The translations under genes and the position numbers were made by a program. Shown piece by piece: positions 41,148 through 49,664 of a DNA stretch of 63,698 nt. Location: NCBI GenBank assembly GCA_030648435.1, contig JAUSHE010000024.1:1-63698 (forward strand). Direction: 5' to 3'. The notes under the pieces were generated by a model. The model worked only from the letters and a program-made list of their open reading frames with translations. It was not told the DNA's origin and did not search any database. Source of the DNA: Candidatus Daviesbacteria bacterium. Its GTDB lineage: Bacteria; Patescibacteria; Microgenomatia; Daviesbacterales; UBA10151. Position 1 is the stretch's first letter. The number at the start of each line of letters is the position of its first letter.

Positions 41148-42170
41148 TTATTTCCCAAGCAACTTTAACAGAAAAATCTTAAGCGGGGTTAATTTATCTA
41201 TAGCAGTAAAAGTTAGATACACTGGCCAGTTAAATACTAAATCATAAGTTCCGATATATTCTACTAATTTTCCGCCATAACCCAGTTTAAATTTATGAAA
41301 CCCATACCAGGAGTCTTTTGCATCAGCATCCGGTCCCAGCGCTCCCCACATATCAAACTTTTTTAATCCCATTTTTTTGCCTAATTTTATTGCTTCCCAG
41401 GCTGTTAAATTATTTGCCATAACTTCAGAATGGGTTTTAGAAGAGCCGCCATAAGGATAGTAGAGTGTATCTTTGAAATTTAACAGCATCCAGGCGGTAA
41501 GAGGTTCATGGTTATTAGTTCGTGGTTCGTAGTAAGCAATAAGAAGACGCGCCATGCCGGCATCCCGAAGTGTCTTCCAAACTTTGCGGTGATAGTTTTT
41601 ATTGTGTCCATGGTAACCTTGTCTTTTTGTAGTTTCAAAATATAATTTTAAATAGATTTCAAAGGCTTCGTCATCAACTCTTTCTTCTGTTTTCACTCCA
41701 TGCTTTTGAGCAACTTTAATGTTATATCTTGTTTTCGGATGCATATTTTTTAACAAATCTTCCTCTGATTTTGTTAAATCCAGGACAAAGTTATATTTGG
41801 TAAAAAGGGGTTTAGGCGAGGGATGAAAGTCTGACGGTAGACGGTAGACGGTAGACGGTAGACAAATATCCGGTTCTAACTTAATAAACGCGCAATGATT
41901 TTCTTTGCCGATTTTTATTAAGGCTTCAGCTAGTTCTTTATCAGGCTTTGGTCCTTTTGGTAAGTAGCCGACATATTGATTAACAAATGGGATTTTATGC
42001 AAAGTTAACTGAAACGCTTTTGTTAATTGATTATTTTTGTATAATCCATATCGTAAAACCTGGGTGCCTAGGCACCTTCTAAACTTTCCCCACTCAAAAG
42101 ATTGAATCACATGAGTGACTAATTTATTGTATTGAGATTGCTGATTATTCGTAATTGGCCGTAAGTCCAT
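41148..42170 (-). CDS. FemAB/FemX-type peptidoglycan bridge aminoacyltransferase
   Basis: 340 aa. Both GNAT-like halves are seen: SFEWGKFRR, YVGYLPKGPKP, LDLTKSEEDLLKNMHPKTRYNIKVAQKHGV and YPYGGSSKTHSEVMANNLTAWEAIKLGKKMGLKKFDMWG. These enzymes use aminoacyl-tRNA to extend the peptidoglycan stem peptide. Two 7-bp arrays lie inside: perfect ACGGTAG x4 (encodes LPSTVYRLPSD) and a GGTTCNT type (encodes YYEPRTNNHEP). A 14-bp palindrome at 42063 encodes RCLGT. Confidence 0.88.
   Translation of the reverse strand: MDLRPITNNQQSQYNKLVTHVIQSFEWGKFRRCLGTQVLRYGLYKNNQLTKAFQLTLHKIPFVNQYVGYLPKGPKPDKELAEALIKIGKENHCAFIKLEPDICLPSTVYRLPSDFHPSPKPLFTKYNFVLDLTKSEEDLLKNMHPKTRYNIKVAQKHGVKTEERVDDEAFEIYLKLYFETTKRQGYHGHNKNYHRKVWKTLRDAGMARLLIAYYEPRTNNHEPLTAWMLLNFKDTLYYPYGGSSKTHSEVMANNLTAWEAIKLGKKMGLKKFDMWGALGPDADAKDSWYGFHKFKLGYGGKLVEYIGTYDLVFNWPVYLTFTAIDKLTPLKIFLLKLLGK
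41503..41530. repeat. 7-bp tandem array in femAB (first)
   Basis: Four units GGTTCAT, GGTTATT, AGTTCGT, GGTTCGT, the complement of an ACNANGA-type unit like that in holA. Encodes EPRTNNHEP. Confidence 0.75.
41834..41861. repeat. Perfect 7-bp tandem array in femAB (second)
   Basis: Four exact copies of ACGGTAG. On the coding strand they give LPSTVYRLPS. Gain or loss of one copy would shift the frame. Confidence 0.9.
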
Positions 42171-42182
42171 GCGACCATTATA

Positions 42183-42839
42183 CTAGAATATCTGGATTTT
42201 GGCTTTTTGGCGGAGGTCCTGGAATTTCTGGGAGAAAATTTGAGATAATTTCTGGTTTTTAATAGCATCCTCTGCTTCTTTTTCCTGTCCTGCTGAATCA
42301 GTGGCCTGCAGTTGAGCTTTATTTTGTTCTATGAATTGTGCAACCTCTTCTGCAGAAATTGTTGCTTCATTTGCGTAGAGCTTTTCAATAGTTGTTTGTA
42401 ATTTAATTTGTTGTCTAATACTTGATCTGGTTTGTCCTTGTTGAGAAAGCAATCCGTCCAAAGCTTGTGCTCCTCCTACATTTGCTTCTATTCCAGATAT
42501 TTTTTTATCAATATCACTTGCCGTTACGGCAACATTATTTTTAGTTGCTTCGCCGAGAATAATTTTTTCATTGATAAGAGAATTCAAGGTTTGAGTTCTA
42601 AATTGTTCATTTAAACGCATTTGCAATTCCAGATTTGAAACAGGTGAGCCGTTTACCGTTGCGGCTACAATCCAATTTTTCTTATATAGGACCAACAACA
42701 AAAGTCCCAGGGCAATTAAAACTATATAGAACATTTTTGAAGAACGGAATTTTTTAAAAGAGTCAAGTTTACCTAATAAAATATTAGTAGTTTTAAATGG
42801 AATAATGGATTGTGTTGTTGCAGGAGTTTTTTTAGCCAT
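42183..42839 (-). CDS. SurA N-terminal-domain protein, membrane-anchored chaperone-like
   Basis: 218 aa from the ATG at 42839, set by TGT plus TATCAT six bases upstream; the frame extends to 42875. One membrane segment (MFYIVLIALGLLLLVLYKK) is followed by AATVNGSPVSNLELQMRLNEQFRTQTLNSLINEKIILGEA, the SurA-N helical domain of PrsA/SurA foldases. The PPIase domain is absent; the chain ends with a helix. It probably assists folding of exported proteins. Confidence 0.8.
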   Translation of the reverse strand: MAKKTPATTQSIIPFKTTNILLGKLDSFKKFRSSKMFYIVLIALGLLLLVLYKKNWIVAATVNGSPVSNLELQMRLNEQFRTQTLNSLINEKIILGEATKNNVAVTASDIDKKISGIEANVGGAQALDGLLSQQGQTRSSIRQQIKLQTTIEKLYANEATISAEEVAQFIEQNKAQLQATDSAGQEKEAEDAIKNQKLSQIFSQKFQDLRQKAKIQIF

Positions 42840-42845
42840 TGACCG

Positions 42846-42890
42846 ATGATAACAGAAGAAATTGTATTTTTGCAATAGTTAAATTATGAT
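42846..42890. promoter_or_regulatory. Divergent leaderless promoters of the SurA-N gene and the 42897 gene
   Basis: Minus: TGT plus TATCAT (42851-42846), six bases from the ATG at 42839. Plus: TATGAT (42885-42890), six bases from the ATG at 42897. Confidence 0.6.
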
Positions 42891-42896
42891 TGATAC

Positions 42897-43526
42897 ATGC
42901 AAAAGGGTACTGCCCAACTTTTATTGCTTCTTACAGTAGTGCTTCTTCTTGGGGTAGGTGTATATTTTTACAAGACTTCAAAAGAAAATGATTTACAAAC
43001 TGCGAAATTAACTGTCCAAAAACCATCAGAATTTATTGACTATGTAAATAAAGATTTTGGCTTTGAATTTAAGTATTCAAAGGAGTTGCAAGTGAAGGTT
43101 GATACAGAAGAAGAATTCAATAAACGGAGTAATGGGAATTTTAGGAAGAATTTTACAGGTTATGTAGGTTATGAACCGGGGCAGGTTTTAGGGGCAGTGG
43201 CAGTTTTAGACCAAAGCGGCTCTTTTGATAATAATCCTTTTTCTGTCTGGGTATTTGATAACCCTGATGGTTTAACAGTTAATGGTTGGTTTGATAAATA
43301 TTGGTATTACCCATTTTTATGGGGAGTATTTGACTATTTGTCAAAAAGTCACATTACTCCTGATACAGAAGCTACAATTAGCGGACAACTAACAAAATAT
43401 AAAATTGTTTCCTACCAACTAAGTTCCCCAAAATATCTTTATTTATCAAAAGAGAAGAAGATGTATTTATTTAGAGTTATCGGAGAGACCGGGGACAAAA
43501 TTTTATCCGGCTTTAAATTTCTATAA
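42897..43526 (+). CDS. Secreted or membrane-anchored protein of unknown function
   Basis: 209 aa. An N-terminal hydrophobic segment (AQLLLLLTVVLLLGVGVYFY) without a lipobox cysteine, then an aromatic-rich exported region beginning SEFIDYVNKDFGFEFKYS and containing FDKYWYYPFLWGVFDYL. The FGFEFKYP-like opening is common in CPR extracytoplasmic proteins of unknown role. The last 6 bp overlap the convergent 3D-domain gene. Confidence 0.6.
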   Translation: MQKGTAQLLLLLTVVLLLGVGVYFYKTSKENDLQTAKLTVQKPSEFIDYVNKDFGFEFKYSKELQVKVDTEEEFNKRSNGNFRKNFTGYVGYEPGQVLGAVAVLDQSGSFDNNPFSVWVFDNPDGLTVNGWFDKYWYYPFLWGVFDYLSKSHITPDTEATISGQLTKYKIVSYQLSSPKYLYLSKEKKMYLFRVIGETGDKILSGFKFL

Positions 43527-44261
43527 TAAATAAATATCTACAAATCTTGCGCTCCAGCCGGCGGTCTTGGCATCTTCAAAGCCCAGATCAATGATATTTC
43601 CTTTAATTGCTCCGCCAGTATCTCCGGCAATAGCCATGCCATATCCGGGTACATAAAGTTTGGTTCTATATTTAATAACTTTTGGATCAACAGCTATCAC
43701 ACCTTTGCCTTGTCTCATGCCGATCGAAGTCCACTCATCGCAGCCGGGACAGCGTGAATCATAGTGGGTGGCATAAACCCGCATCTTCTTCCAGTATTTA
43801 ATCTCGCCGTCAGGGGTTTGTAGGGTTTTCCAGACAATTTTTGTACCCCGTAAAATCTTTTTATCTTGGGCCGGAGTTGTTTCAACAGAAATAAGTTCTC
43901 TGGAATATTCTTCACCTTGGCTCACCTCGGAGGTGGGCTTTGACTCCTCCGAGGTGGTTGCCGGTTTGGAGTAGGTTATTTTATAAATCTTAATTTTTTT
44001 GCCGTCTGTTCCTTCTTCCAAGACTTTTTCTTCTCCTGCTTCTACCTCCGGATCATCCTGATAAATTGTTTTTCTTGGTAAACTTTCTATTTCTTCCCGG
44101 AGTTTTTCGGTAAACGAGGACTCGGTAGTAATAGGTTGGTTAATAGGTAATGTTTCTGTTGGAGAAAGCGTGGAATCACCTAAAACAGTAGGAGCCTGAA
44201 AGATACTTTTGGCAAAGAAAGTAAGCGCTATTATTAAGATAATCCCAAGATATTTTTCCAT
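43521..44261 (-). CDS. 3D-domain protein (YuiC/RPF-like, possible lytic transglycosylase)
   Basis: 246 aa. Membrane anchor near residues 4-20, a Ser/Thr/Glu-rich linker of about 110 residues with a G5-like stretch (LISVETTPAQDKKILRGTKIV), then the 3D domain with AVDPKVIKYRTKLYVPGYG, GDTGGAIKGNIIDL and the three aspartates. This fold occurs in MltA-type murein transglycosylases. A 34-bp hairpin in the linker encodes TSEESKPTSEV, in-frame. Confidence 0.87.
   Translation of the reverse strand: MEKYLGIILIIALTFFAKSIFQAPTVLGDSTLSPTETLPINQPITTESSFTEKLREEIESLPRKTIYQDDPEVEAGEEKVLEEGTDGKKIKIYKITYSKPATTSEESKPTSEVSQGEEYSRELISVETTPAQDKKILRGTKIVWKTLQTPDGEIKYWKKMRVYATHYDSRCPGCDEWTSIGMRQGKGVIAVDPKVIKYRTKLYVPGYGMAIAGDTGGAIKGNIIDLGFEDAKTAGWSARFVDIYLL
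43923..43956. repeat. 34-bp hairpin element, copy in the 3D-domain gene
   Basis: Arm CACCTCGGAGG, loop TGGGCTTTGACT (identical to the tsaD copy), exact complement CCTCCGAGGTG. The arm triplet is CGG. Confidence 0.9.
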
Positions 44262-44262
44262 C

Positions 44263-46080
44263 CTAATTTAGCCAATCCTTGTCATCTTTGTAAGCAGTAT
44301 TACTTGTCACCAATTCCTGGGGAATATCTGCTAAAAATCTGGAAACCAAATTATTACTTCTGGTACCAAAGTACAATCTTTGTCTGGCATAAGTCAAAAA
44401 AAGTTTAATCTTTGCTCTGGTAATTCCGACATAACATAATCTTCTTTCTTCTTCCAGTTCGTTAACATCCAGCATGGCCCTGGAATGCGGGAATAAACCT
44501 TCTTCCATGCCAACCATAAACACAACGGGAAACTCTAGTCCTTTTGCAGAATGTAAAGTCATTAGAGTAACTGCATCCTGTGGTTCGCGTTTTTGGCCGC
44601 GCATACTGCCACTTTCGACCAGAGCGACATTTTCTAAAAAGTCTATTAAATTTGGAAATTCTTCTGCAACCGAACGGAGTTCTTTGACATTTTCAACCCG
44701 CATTTTGCCTTCTTCGCTCCTGTCGTCAAGATAAGCCAAATAATCTGTCCGGGCGAGAATCAAATCCAGTAGATCCATGGTTAGATATTTATCCTGTTGT
44801 AAGGATACTTCCTGATAAAGCCCCATAATCTTAAGAAGGCGACCTTTGCCGATTTTTTCAGCCCGTTTTAGAGAAACCGAATCTTTGGGGTTTTGTAATA
44901 ATCTTAGGTACGAAAGGACATCTTTAATTTCTTTTCTTTGATAGAAACTAACACCGCCAATTAATTTATAAGGAATACCGGATTTTAAAAATTGTTCCTC
45001 TAAGGACCTTGATTGGGCATTAGTTCTGAAAAGAACGGCAAAATCAGAAAAAGGTTTGCTGATTTTTGAGAGAATTAATAAAGCTTCTTCTATTTCATTT
45101 CCGACTTCTGTAATTTCTATTTTTTCACCGCTTTCTTTTTCTGTCCAGAGTTTTAAAACGGGGTGAGATTTGTTTTTGGAAATAACGGCATGAGCCGTAT
45201 CTAAAATATTTTGAGTAGAACGGTAATTTTGTTCCAAATTAAAAACTTTTGTTCCGGGATAATCTTTTTGGAAATTTACTATATTTCTAAAATCAGCTCC
45301 CCTGAAGGAATATATCGATTGGCTGGCATCGCCCACAACGCAGATATTTTTATGACGGTTGCTTAAGTATTTTGAAATTAAGTATTGAGCGGGGTTAGTA
45401 TCCTGGTATTCGTCTATTAAAATATATCGGTACTGAATCTGATAACGGGTTAAAATGGCAGGTTCCCTTTGAAATAATTTAATAACATATAAAAGCAGGT
45501 CGTCAAAATCCAGAGCATGATTATGCTCCAAAATCTTTTGATATTCTATATAAATTTTGGCAACGATTTCCTGAAAATAACCCCGAGCATATTGGGGATA
45601 TTCCAGTGAAGAAATGAGCTCGTTTTTAGCGCCTGATATAGTAGCCCTGACGGAGTAAGGTTTGGTTTTTTCTGTGGGGATATTAAGATTTGCCATAGCT
45701 TCTTTGATAGCATCTAAGGAGTCTCCCTCATCATAAATTGCAAACCCGGGAGGCAAACCTAAAACTTTTCCCTCACGGCGGAGGATTTTGGCACAAAATG
45801 AATGGAAAGTTCCCATCATAGGAGTAGTTGGTAGTTTGTAGTTTGTAGTTTGTAGTAATTTGTTAATCCGCTCTATCATTTCACCGGCTGCTTTATTTGT
45901 AAAGGTCAGACAAAGGATATTTTCCGGCAGAATACTTTTTTCTTTAATCAGGTAAGCTACTTTATAAGTCAAAACCCGGGTTTTTCCGGAACCGGCCCCA
46001 GCTAAAATTAAGGTCGGACCTTCAGTTACCTGAACAGCTTTTTGCTGTGTGGGATTTAGATCATCTAAAAGAGGGGGCAT
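44263..46080 (-). CDS. pcrA: UvrD/PcrA superfamily I DNA helicase
   Basis: 605 aa, shorter than the usual 720 because the C-terminal extension is missing. Motifs: LAGAGSGKTRVLTYKVAYLI (I), LTFTNKAAGEMIERI, MGTFHSFCAKILRREG, YILIDEYQDTNPAQYLI (II), VVGDASQSIYSFRGAD (III), LMTLHSAKGLEFPVVFMVGMEEGLFPHSR (V), EERRLCYVGITRAK (VI). It unwinds DNA in repair and conflict resolution. A 7-bp array between motifs encodes LLQTTNYKLPTTP. Confidence 0.94.
   Translation of the reverse strand: MPPLLDDLNPTQQKAVQVTEGPTLILAGAGSGKTRVLTYKVAYLIKEKSILPENILCLTFTNKAAGEMIERINKLLQTTNYKLPTTPMMGTFHSFCAKILRREGKVLGLPPGFAIYDEGDSLDAIKEAMANLNIPTEKTKPYSVRATISGAKNELISSLEYPQYARGYFQEIVAKIYIEYQKILEHNHALDFDDLLLYVIKLFQREPAILTRYQIQYRYILIDEYQDTNPAQYLISKYLSNRHKNICVVGDASQSIYSFRGADFRNIVNFQKDYPGTKVFNLEQNYRSTQNILDTAHAVISKNKSHPVLKLWTEKESGEKIEITEVGNEIEEALLILSKISKPFSDFAVLFRTNAQSRSLEEQFLKSGIPYKLIGGVSFYQRKEIKDVLSYLRLLQNPKDSVSLKRAEKIGKGRLLKIMGLYQEVSLQQDKYLTMDLLDLILARTDYLAYLDDRSEEGKMRVENVKELRSVAEEFPNLIDFLENVALVESGSMRGQKREPQDAVTLMTLHSAKGLEFPVVFMVGMEEGLFPHSRAMLDVNELEEERRLCYVGITRAKIKLFLTYARQRLYFGTRSNNLVSRFLADIPQELVTSNTAYKDDKDWLN
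45824..45858. repeat. 7-bp tandem array in pcrA
   Basis: Five units GTAGTTG, GTAGTTT three times, GTAGTAA (complement of ACTACAA). Encodes LLQTTNYKLPTT in the coding strand, just before MMGTFHSF. Confidence 0.85.
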
Positions 46081-46087
46081 GTGGGAT

Positions 46088-46093
46088 ATATTA
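46088..46093 (-). promoter_or_regulatory. pcrA -10, predicted leaderless
   Basis: TGC plus TAATAT on the minus strand, seven bases from the ATG at 46080. Confidence 0.6.
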
Positions 46094-46116
46094 GCACAAG
46101 TTATTTATAGGGGAAA

Positions 46117-46548
46117 TTAGATAATAAACTTAGGTAGATGATAATGGGGATCAGTCCAACCGATTGTACGGACTGCGGTTTGCACCAATACATTGTATAC
46201 AGCTTTAGTATTAGGGCCGAATACATCTCCATCCTGTTGAATAATATTATATGCTGATCGGAAGTTATCTTCAGACTCATGCAATCTACTGCTCATAGAA
46301 TGACCATTTACACCATAAACTTCTCTGAGTGCTGCTAATAACTTCGTTGTTAGACACACCCTTACGAATGTTCTCTTTATTTCGGAATCATCTTTTCCTG
46401 TGAGATCTCTTTTTACTAGTGTGCTGAATAAAGCCTGAAATTTACCTTCTACAACTGGTTCATTCTTACTTGGATCAATGTGCACTAGTAGAGGAATTAT
46501 CTCGACAACCCTTTGTTCGGCTTCAGCAATAAGCTGTTTATCATTCAA
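46117..46548 (-). CDS. Protein of unknown function
   Basis: 143 aa, start MNDKQLIAEAEQRVVEIIPLL, end GWTDPHYHLPKFII. It is soluble-looking and mostly helical, with no motif I recognise. It stands alone between pcrA and the first BRO gene. The segment LREVYGVNGHSMSSRLHESEDNFRSAYNIIQQDGDVFG might be a nucleic-acid or nucleotide-binding helix pair, but this is a guess. Confidence 0.5.
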   Translation of the reverse strand: MNDKQLIAEAEQRVVEIIPLLVHIDPSKNEPVVEGKFQALFSTLVKRDLTGKDDSEIKRTFVRVCLTTKLLAALREVYGVNGHSMSSRLHESEDNFRSAYNIIQQDGDVFGPNTKAVYNVLVQTAVRTIGWTDPHYHLPKFII

Positions 46549-46630
46549 TCCATTAATTCTTTTGTCCTATCATCCATGAATTGATATTAACATATTTTAT
46601 AAGCATCATTGGATAAGCCCTTTCTCACCT

Positions 46631-46705
46631 GGGGGATGATTCAATAGGACGCCCGGGGTTTTTAGAATCTCCGGTCTTGACTTCGGGTTAAATTAGGAAT
46701 AATGT
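46631..46705 (+). promoter_or_regulatory. Conserved upstream block and promoter of the first BRO gene
   Basis: GGGGGAT (46631) ... AGGACGCCCG ... TCTTGACTTCGG is matched upstream of the second BRO gene in the same order and spacing (46 versus 44 bp from G-run to -35). The promoter is TTGACT (46677-46682), a 17-bp spacer, TAATGT (46700-46705), six bases from the ATG. The 163-bp gap 46549-46711 holds nothing else. Confidence 0.7.
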
Positions 46706-46711
46706 AAATTA

Positions 46712-47557
46712 ATGGCTACAAAATTGGCTATTTTTGAAGACAAAGAGATCCGCCGTCACTGGAATAAGAAACAAGAAAAATGGTATTTTTCGGTAGTGAA
46801 TATTATTCAAATATTAATTGATCAGTCAGATTATCAAAAAGCCAGAAAATATTGGAATAAGCTTGCTGAAAGACTACGCAAGGAAGGTAGTGAGTCGGTG
46901 ACAAAATGTCACCAGCTGAAATTAGAAGCTGCCGATGGAAAAAAATATCTCACAGATGTTGCAGATATTGAAACATTATTCCGCATAATTCAGTCCGTGC
47001 CAAGCCCTAAAGCCGAACCCCTTAAGCTCTGGTTGGCCAGAGTAGGATACGAGAGATTGCAGGAAATAGCTGATCCTGAAAAATCTATTAACAGAGGACG
47101 GAAAAATTGGGAAAGAATGGGCAGAAGTGGAAAGTGGATTCAGCAAAGAATGATGGGGCAGGAAATCCGCAACAAACTTACCGACTATTGGAAAAGCCAT
47201 GATGTAAAAAAACAAGACGAATATGCAATTCTGACAAATATTATTCATGAAGAATGGAGCGGTTTATCAGTAAAGAAGCATAAAAACCTAAAAGGATTAA
47301 AAACCGAAAATTTGCGGGATCATATGAGCGACGCGGAACTTGTCTTTACTGCCTTGGCAGAACTTTCCACCCGGCAAATTGCAGAGGTAGAGCAAACAAA
47401 GGGATTAGAAGAAAACAAGATTCCGGCCAAAAAAGGCGGACGGATTGCTAAGAATGCCAGGTTAGAATTGGAACAAAAAACCAGTAAGAAAGTTGTTTCC
47501 AGAGAAAATTTTAAGTTACCGGGAAAAAATACACCTTTAACTCTGGACAACTTGTAA
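46712..47557 (+). CDS. BRO-N/DinD-like protein (phage-antirepressor family), copy A
   Basis: 281 aa. The N-terminal BRO domain: EIRRHWNKKQEKWYFSVVNIIQILIDQ, ARKYWNKLAERLRKEGSE, FRIIQSVPSPKAEPLKLWLARVGYERLQE. The C-terminal half KKHKNLKGLKTENLRDHMSDAELVFTALAELSTRQIAEVEQ resembles DinD. It shares this architecture and an upstream control block with the gene at 58636-59475. BRO proteins bind DNA and often ride on phages or small mobile elements. Function in CPR is unknown. Confidence 0.85.
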   Translation: MATKLAIFEDKEIRRHWNKKQEKWYFSVVNIIQILIDQSDYQKARKYWNKLAERLRKEGSESVTKCHQLKLEAADGKKYLTDVADIETLFRIIQSVPSPKAEPLKLWLARVGYERLQEIADPEKSINRGRKNWERMGRSGKWIQQRMMGQEIRNKLTDYWKSHDVKKQDEYAILTNIIHEEWSGLSVKKHKNLKGLKTENLRDHMSDAELVFTALAELSTRQIAEVEQTKGLEENKIPAKKGGRIAKNARLELEQKTSKKVVSRENFKLPGKNTPLTLDNL

Positions 47558-47582
47558 AAGTATTGTTAATATCATAATCCTT

Positions 47583-47840
47583 ATGGTTAAACTCTTAGAT
47601 TTTTGGGCGCCGTGGTGTTTCCCATGCAAGACCATGACCCCTATTATTGAAGAATTAAAAAAGGAGTTAGACGGCAAGGTTGAGGTAGAAGAGATCAATG
47701 TTGATGAAAACCAAGACAAGGCATCAAAATATGGGGTGATGAGTATACCTACCTATATTGTTTTAAAAGACGGAAAAGAGGCCGGTAGGAAAATTGGCGT
47801 TACTTCTAAAGAAGACCTGCTTAACATGATAAACTTATGA
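47583..47840 (+). CDS. Thioredoxin-like protein
   Basis: 85 aa, compact. LLDFWAPWCFPCKTMTPIIEELKKEL carries the redox pair CFPC instead of the classical CGPC, and SIPTYIVLKDGKEAGRKIG keeps the cis-proline. It is about 20 residues shorter than E. coli thioredoxin, lacking the first strand. It probably reduces cytosolic disulfides. It begins 25 bp after the BRO gene and is followed by tpiA. Confidence 0.9.
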   Translation: MVKLLDFWAPWCFPCKTMTPIIEELKKELDGKVEVEEINVDENQDKASKYGVMSIPTYIVLKDGKEAGRKIGVTSKEDLLNMINL

Positions 47841-47844
47841 AAGT

Positions 47845-48504
47845 ATGTGGATTATTGCCAATTGGAAATCTAATAAAACTATAGCTGAAGCGCTGGATTG
47901 GATATCTCAGATTGGTCCGCAAATTCCTAAGTCAGAAAAATTAAGAGTAATAGTTTGTCCGACTTTTGATGCTTTATCAGAAGTAAAAAAAGCAATTATA
48001 GTAGGTAATTTCCCGCTTCTTGTGGGGGCACAGGATTTATCACCGTTTGGGACAGGTGCCTATACCGGAGAAGAGCCGGTGCAAACTTTAAGCCAATTCA
48101 TTGATTTTGTAATTGTAGGCCATAGTGAGCGAAGACAGAATTTTGGAGAAACAGACGAAATGATTGCAAAGAAAGTAGTACAGGCGCTGGACAATAATAT
48201 TACCCCGCTGGTCTGTGTTCAGGATGAGAATACCCCGGTACCGGAAGGATGTAAACTGGTAGTTTTCGAGCCTGTTTTCGCGATAGGAACAGGAAATCCA
48301 GATACACCTGAGAATGCTGATGAAATAGCAAAAAAACTTAAAGAAAAATATGGTGACGGCTTAGAAGTATTATACGGGGGCAGTGTTAATTCGCAAAATG
48401 TAAAAGGATTTATTAGTAAGCCGAATATTAGCGGTGTGCTGGTCGGCAATGCTTCCTTAGATGCGGAGGAGTTTGTTAAAATATGCAAAAATTGCGCCCT
48501 TTAA
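47845..48504 (+). CDS. tpiA: Triosephosphate isomerase (short form)
   Basis: 219 aa versus about 250. Catalytic residues are present: NWKSNK (Asn, Lys), VIVGHSERRQNFGE (His), VFEPVFAIGTGNPDTPE (Glu), LYGGSVNSQN (phosphate). It interconverts dihydroxyacetone phosphate and glyceraldehyde 3-phosphate. Its 3' end overlaps the LCP gene by 22 bp. It is the only glycolytic enzyme seen here. Confidence 0.95.
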   Translation: MWIIANWKSNKTIAEALDWISQIGPQIPKSEKLRVIVCPTFDALSEVKKAIIVGNFPLLVGAQDLSPFGTGAYTGEEPVQTLSQFIDFVIVGHSERRQNFGETDEMIAKKVVQALDNNITPLVCVQDENTPVPEGCKLVVFEPVFAIGTGNPDTPENADEIAKKLKEKYGDGLEVLYGGSVNSQNVKGFISKPNISGVLVGNASLDAEEFVKICKNCAL

Positions 48505-49664
48505 GATTGCGGAGAAGCGGAAAAAATACTTTCAAGAAACTTTTGCCGTTTCTAGTAAGCGCAGGTGTTTTAATTTTACTTGCTTTATTTATTATTACCC
48601 GCTCGGGGGCAAGTTCTTATGTAAATTCAATAATTTCCGGAATCTCGCTTCGCTCCAGCGATAACAGGGTAAATATTTTACTTTTAGGAATAGCCGGGGG
48701 CACTCATGATGGTACCAATCTGACAGATACGATTATGATTGCTTCGTATGATTTAACAACAAAAGATATGGTACTTTTTTCCGTACCGCGCGATTTATGG
48801 CTGCCGTCTTTAAAGAACAAAGCAAATGCCGCATATGAAATAGGTCTTTTACAGGGGAATGGTTTAGGGCTTGCGAAAACAGTAATTGGGAATATTTTAG
48901 GACTACCTATTCATTATGGTTTGCGGGTGGATTTTAGAGGTTTTGTTGCTGTCATTGATGCCATAAACGGAATAGAAATAGAAGTAGAAAAGCCTTTTGA
49001 TGATTATCTTTATCCAATACAGGGCAAAGAAAATGACCTTTGCGGAAATACGGAAAAAGAGATGGATTTTAACGAAGAAGATGCAAAAAAGTTGAATATA
49101 GACCCGGGCAGGAAAAAAGTTTTAATTACAGCCGAGGGGCAGATTGCAACTGATTCGGCGGAGGAGAATAAAGGGATAAAGTATTTTTCCTGCAGATATG
49201 AACATATCGGATTTGAAAAAGGTAAAATGCAAATGAGCGGAGCTGTGGCTTTGGCATTTGTGAGATCCAGGCATGGTACAAACGGTGAAGGGTCGGATTT
49301 TGCCAGATCAAAAAGACAGCAAAAAGTAATTGAAGGAGTAAGAAACAAATTGTTGTCACTCCAAACCTTGGCCAACCCGCAAAAAGTTACGGAACTGATT
49401 AATATTTTAGGTAAAAGCATAGATACCGATATATCTATCAAGGAAATGATAGAATTTTATAAATTATCCAAACAGTTGGATAAACTTAAGAATTTTGTCC
49501 TGGATGATTCCCTGTTAATACATCCTCCGTCTTCGGATTATGGAGGGGCTTATGTTTTGGTTTCACAGGATGATGACTTTTCTATTGTGCAGGAATATGT
49601 TAGAAAGGTGCTGACAGGAGAAATAACCGAATATGAAGCCACTGCTTCTGCACGGACCCGCTAA
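48483..49664 (+). CDS. LytR-CpsA-Psr family glycopolymer transferase
   Basis: 393 aa. A basic N-terminus and one membrane span (FLVSAGVLILLALFIITRSG), then the LCP domain: NILLLGIAGGTHDGTNLTDTIMI, VLFSVPRDLWLP, HYGLRVDFRGFVAVIDAINGIEIEVEKPF and FVRSRHGTNGEGSDFARSKRQQKVI, with the arginines that bind the polyprenyl pyrophosphate. It attaches glycopolymers to peptidoglycan or lipid. It fits the TagO-like, GT2, ligase-like and flippase genes as the final export step. Confidence 0.92.
   Translation: MQKLRPLRLRRSGKNTFKKLLPFLVSAGVLILLALFIITRSGASSYVNSIISGISLRSSDNRVNILLLGIAGGTHDGTNLTDTIMIASYDLTTKDMVLFSVPRDLWLPSLKNKANAAYEIGLLQGNGLGLAKTVIGNILGLPIHYGLRVDFRGFVAVIDAINGIEIEVEKPFDDYLYPIQGKENDLCGNTEKEMDFNEEDAKKLNIDPGRKKVLITAEGQIATDSAEENKGIKYFSCRYEHIGFEKGKMQMSGAVALAFVRSRHGTNGEGSDFARSKRQQKVIEGVRNKLLSLQTLANPQKVTELINILGKSIDTDISIKEMIEFYKLSKQLDKLKNFVLDDSLLIHPPSSDYGGAYVLVSQDDDFSIVQEYVRKVLTGEITEYEATASARTR

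Noticed and set aside
42063..42076. Perfect palindrome GGTGCCTAGGCACC in femAB as another copy of the 34-bp family
   Set aside because: It has the inverse order (GGTG...CACC), no loop match and a length typical of chance, so kept as a curiosity only.
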